Origin: JAAYEL01 sp964344625
Lineage (GTDB): Bacteria; Bacillota; Clostridia; Tissierellales; Peptoniphilaceae
Length of the DNA: 17,338 nt
NCBI GenBank assembly: GCA_964344625.1
Contig: CAYFNZ010000026.1
Location: 1-17,338, forward strand
Direction: 5' to 3'
Below, in pieces: positions 15,800-17,338 of this stretch. Within the stretch, counting starts at the first letter, position 1. Every line of letters begins with the position of its first letter. Position numbers and translations under genes: made by a program. The notes under the pieces were generated by a model. That model made no database searches and was not told where the DNA came from. It was given only the letters and a program-made list of their open reading frames with translations.

Positions 15800-16017
15800 C
15801 TCTTATCTCGTATAGATATATAAATATTTTATCATTTACCCAGCAAATACTTAAATTTTAAAATCTTTAATTAAAACTCCTGTAAAAATTGGGAAAAGCT
15901 TCTTCTAAACCCTTAAAGTCTCAACTTTACAAAATCAGCCCAATATAGTACCATATTATCATATAGATAAGAGTTTAGAGACCTCAATATCCATGTCTTA
16001 AGATATTCATGCTGGAA
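15800..16017 (-). ncRNA. Candidate abi leader RNA / RNA antitoxin region
   Basis: About 220 nt between the predicted minus-strand start (near 16017) and abi carry no gene but many inverted repeats. A three-way junction is possible: closing stem 15973-15979 with 15904-15910 (7 bp), hairpin AATAT-ATATT (15953-15957 with 15942-15946) and hairpin TAAAGT-TGAG-ACTTTA (15913-15928). An alternative stem ATTGGG/CCCAAT (15939-15944 with 15888-15893) is followed by T (complement of 15884-15887), like a weak terminator. AATATC/GATATT pair at 15986-15991 and 16002-16007. Bases 15965-15973 are a perfect 9-nt complement of 15800-15808, which contains most of the abi ribosome binding site. The DNA is AT-rich, so single stems could be chance; the 9-nt match is the strongest element. 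Confidence 0.45.
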
Positions 16018-16023
16018 AAAATG

Positions 16024-16052
16024 ATTATTAATTGATAGGATAACATTTTCAA
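16024..16052 (-). promoter_or_regulatory. Promoter of the abi leader and operon
   Basis: On the minus strand TTGAAA (16047-16052) and AATAAT (16024-16029) are 17 bases apart, each one mismatch from consensus. Transcription would start near 16017, about 224 bases before the abi ATG. Confidence 0.6.
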
Positions 16053-16133
16053 TGTAACTCAAAAATCTATATCGATAGTCTACCTATTTAACCTATATTT
16101 GGCAGACTTTTAAATATTATTGAGGAGGATATT

Positions 16134-17338
16134 ATGCACAACGTTAGACAAATCGCTGAGGATACTTTTTATGTAGGTGTTACCGATAATAAGACTGCTT
16201 TATTCGAAAACATCCACCCACTTCCAGAAGGGGTTACATACAACTCTTACGTGATCTTGGATGAAAAAACAGCTCTTATGGATACTGTAGAATGGGCTTT
16301 TGCTCAAAACTTCCTAGAAAATGTATACCACGTACTTGACGGAAGAGAACTTGACTACATCGTAATCAACCACTTTGAACCAGACCACGCTTCATCTTTA
16401 GGACAAATAATGAAGGAATTCCCAAATGCTACTGTAGTTATGTCTACAAAGGGTGAAAGATTCGCTAGAAACTTTGGCTTCGACCTAGACAACCACAAAT
16501 ACAGATGCGTTAAAGAAGGAGATACTCTTGAATTAGGTAAGCACACTTTAACATTCGTTGAAGCTCCTATGGTTCACTGGCCAGAAGTTATGGTTACTCT
16601 TGATACTCATACAGGCGTTCTTTATTCAGCTGACGCTTTCGGTACATTTGGTACCCTTGACGGAAGATTATTTGATGATGAAGTAGACTTCGAAGGTGAA
16701 TTCCTTGACCATGCAAGAAGATACTTCTGCAACATAGTTGGTAAATATGGTAAGCCAACCATGGCTCTTTTAGGAAAGGCTAGCAAGATTATAGATCAAA
16801 TCAAGATGTTTGCTCCACTACATGGTCCAGTTTGGAGAACAAATCTTCAATACTACATCGACAAGCACGTTAAGTGGGCAAGCTATGAACCAGAAGAAGA
16901 AGGTGTTCTAATAGTTTATGGATCAATGTATGGTAACACTGAGAATGTTGCACAAATCATGGCTTCTGAACTAGTAAAAAGAGGCATTACAAAGATCAAA
17001 ATGTACGATGCATCAAAGACTCACCATTCATACATCATAGCTGACGCTTTCAAATACAGCCACATCCTAGTAGCTTCTGTAACATACAACTTAACTCTAT
17101 ATCCACCAGTAAAAACTCTATTGGAAGATATGATTATGCTTAACCTACAAAACCGTAAGGTAGCCCTAGTAGAAAACGGCTCATGGTCACCTCAATCAGG
17201 AAGAATAATGACAGAAATGTTCGGCAAGATGAAGAACATGGAAATCATCAACGAAAAATTCACACACTTCACTTCTTCCCTAAGAGAAGACAAATACGAT
17301 GAAATCATCGCATTAGTTGACGCTATCGCAGACAGCTT
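16134..17338 (+). CDS. fprA: FprA-type flavodiiron protein (3' end outside window)
   Basis: A-type flavoprotein that reduces O2 to water and/or NO to N2O, protecting anaerobes. A beta-lactamase-like domain (about 1-250) holds the di-iron ligands H80, E82, D84 and H85 (HFEPDH), H148 (VHWPE), D167 (SADAFG) and H230 (LHGPVW), all present. A flavodoxin domain starts near 257, with FMN loop YGSMYGNTE (262-270), a second FMN loop near TYNLTLYPP and GSWSPQSG. The reading frame is open to the last base (401 complete codons), so only a few residues are likely missing. GAGGAGG lies 5 bases before the ATG at 16134. Codon choice (many GCT, TCT, AAC, GTT) differs from its neighbours and suggests high expression. 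The electron donor is not encoded here. A possible -10 (TATATT, 16094-16099) is weak. Confidence 0.95.
   Translation, partial: MHNVRQIAEDTFYVGVTDNKTALFENIHPLPEGVTYNSYVILDEKTALMDTVEWAFAQNFLENVYHVLDGRELDYIVINHFEPDHASSLGQIMKEFPNATVVMSTKGERFARNFGFDLDNHKYRCVKEGDTLELGKHTLTFVEAPMVHWPEVMVTLDTHTGVLYSADAFGTFGTLDGRLFDDEVDFEGEFLDHARRYFCNIVGKYGKPTMALLGKASKIIDQIKMFAPLHGPVWRTNLQYYIDKHVKWASYEPEEEGVLIVYGSMYGNTENVAQIMASELVKRGITKIKMYDASKTHHSYIIADAFKYSHILVASVTYNLTLYPPVKTLLEDMIMLNLQNRKVALVENGSWSPQSGRIMTEMFGKMKNMEIINEKFTHFTSSLREDKYDEIIALVDAIADS

Noticed and set aside
15959..15994. 11-codon ORF on the minus strand in the abi leader
   Set aside because: No ribosome binding site, and it overlaps the predicted stems; treated as chance.
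16077..16111. Terminator-like hairpin just before fprA on the plus strand (AGTCT/AGACT arms followed by TTT)
   Set aside because: Only about 7 bp with a mismatch, a large loop and a short T-run; too weak to call an attenuator.

Overview
The window reads as chromosomal DNA from a low-GC, anaerobic Gram-positive bacterium. The evidence is AT-rich intergenic DNA, strong AGGAGG-type ribosome binding sites, a long-form HPF, a membrane-anchored HtrA, and a flavodiiron protein next to an uncharacterised FAD dehydrogenase. An Anaerococcus/Peptoniphilus/Finegoldia-type Tissierellia member is my best guess, but this is inference from gene style only. I see no prophage, insertion sequence, tRNA, rRNA or CRISPR array.

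Layout. Bases 1-2900 are read leftward: htrA, then an unrecognised 223-residue protein, then a gap with a dense DnaA-box palindrome, then hpf and its terminator. Bases 3040-7663 are read rightward: an ABC ATPase and a very large FtsX-type permease whose external part is a symmetric coiled-coil hairpin of about 490 residues. A bidirectional terminator separates this pair from a leftward CNNM/CorC-type membrane protein (7731-9083). That gene is divergent from a rightward FAD-dependent dehydrogenase (9238-10605).

Bases 10606-10959 carry no conventional gene. They hold a self-contained transcription unit with a promoter, about 270 nt of predicted structured RNA containing a 24-codon ORF, and an intrinsic terminator. 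From 16052 down to 10960 a leftward operon encodes an Abi_2/AbiF-like HEPN protein, then SbcD and SbcC. The abi gene is preceded by a leader of about 220 nt with its own good promoter, several inverted repeats, and a perfect 9-nt complement to the abi ribosome binding site. The window ends inside a rightward fprA-type flavodiiron gene.

How the genes fit together. HPF, HtrA and FprA suggest stress and oxygen/NO tolerance. SbcCD processes hairpins and stalled forks. The Abi_2 protein is a likely RNA-cutting abortive-infection or toxin-type protein, tightly coupled to sbcDC and probably controlled at RNA level by its leader. The items most worth a second look are the abi leader with the abi-sbcDC coupling, the standalone RNA at 10667-10940, the DnaA-box cluster at 748-825, and the coiled-coil hairpin permease.
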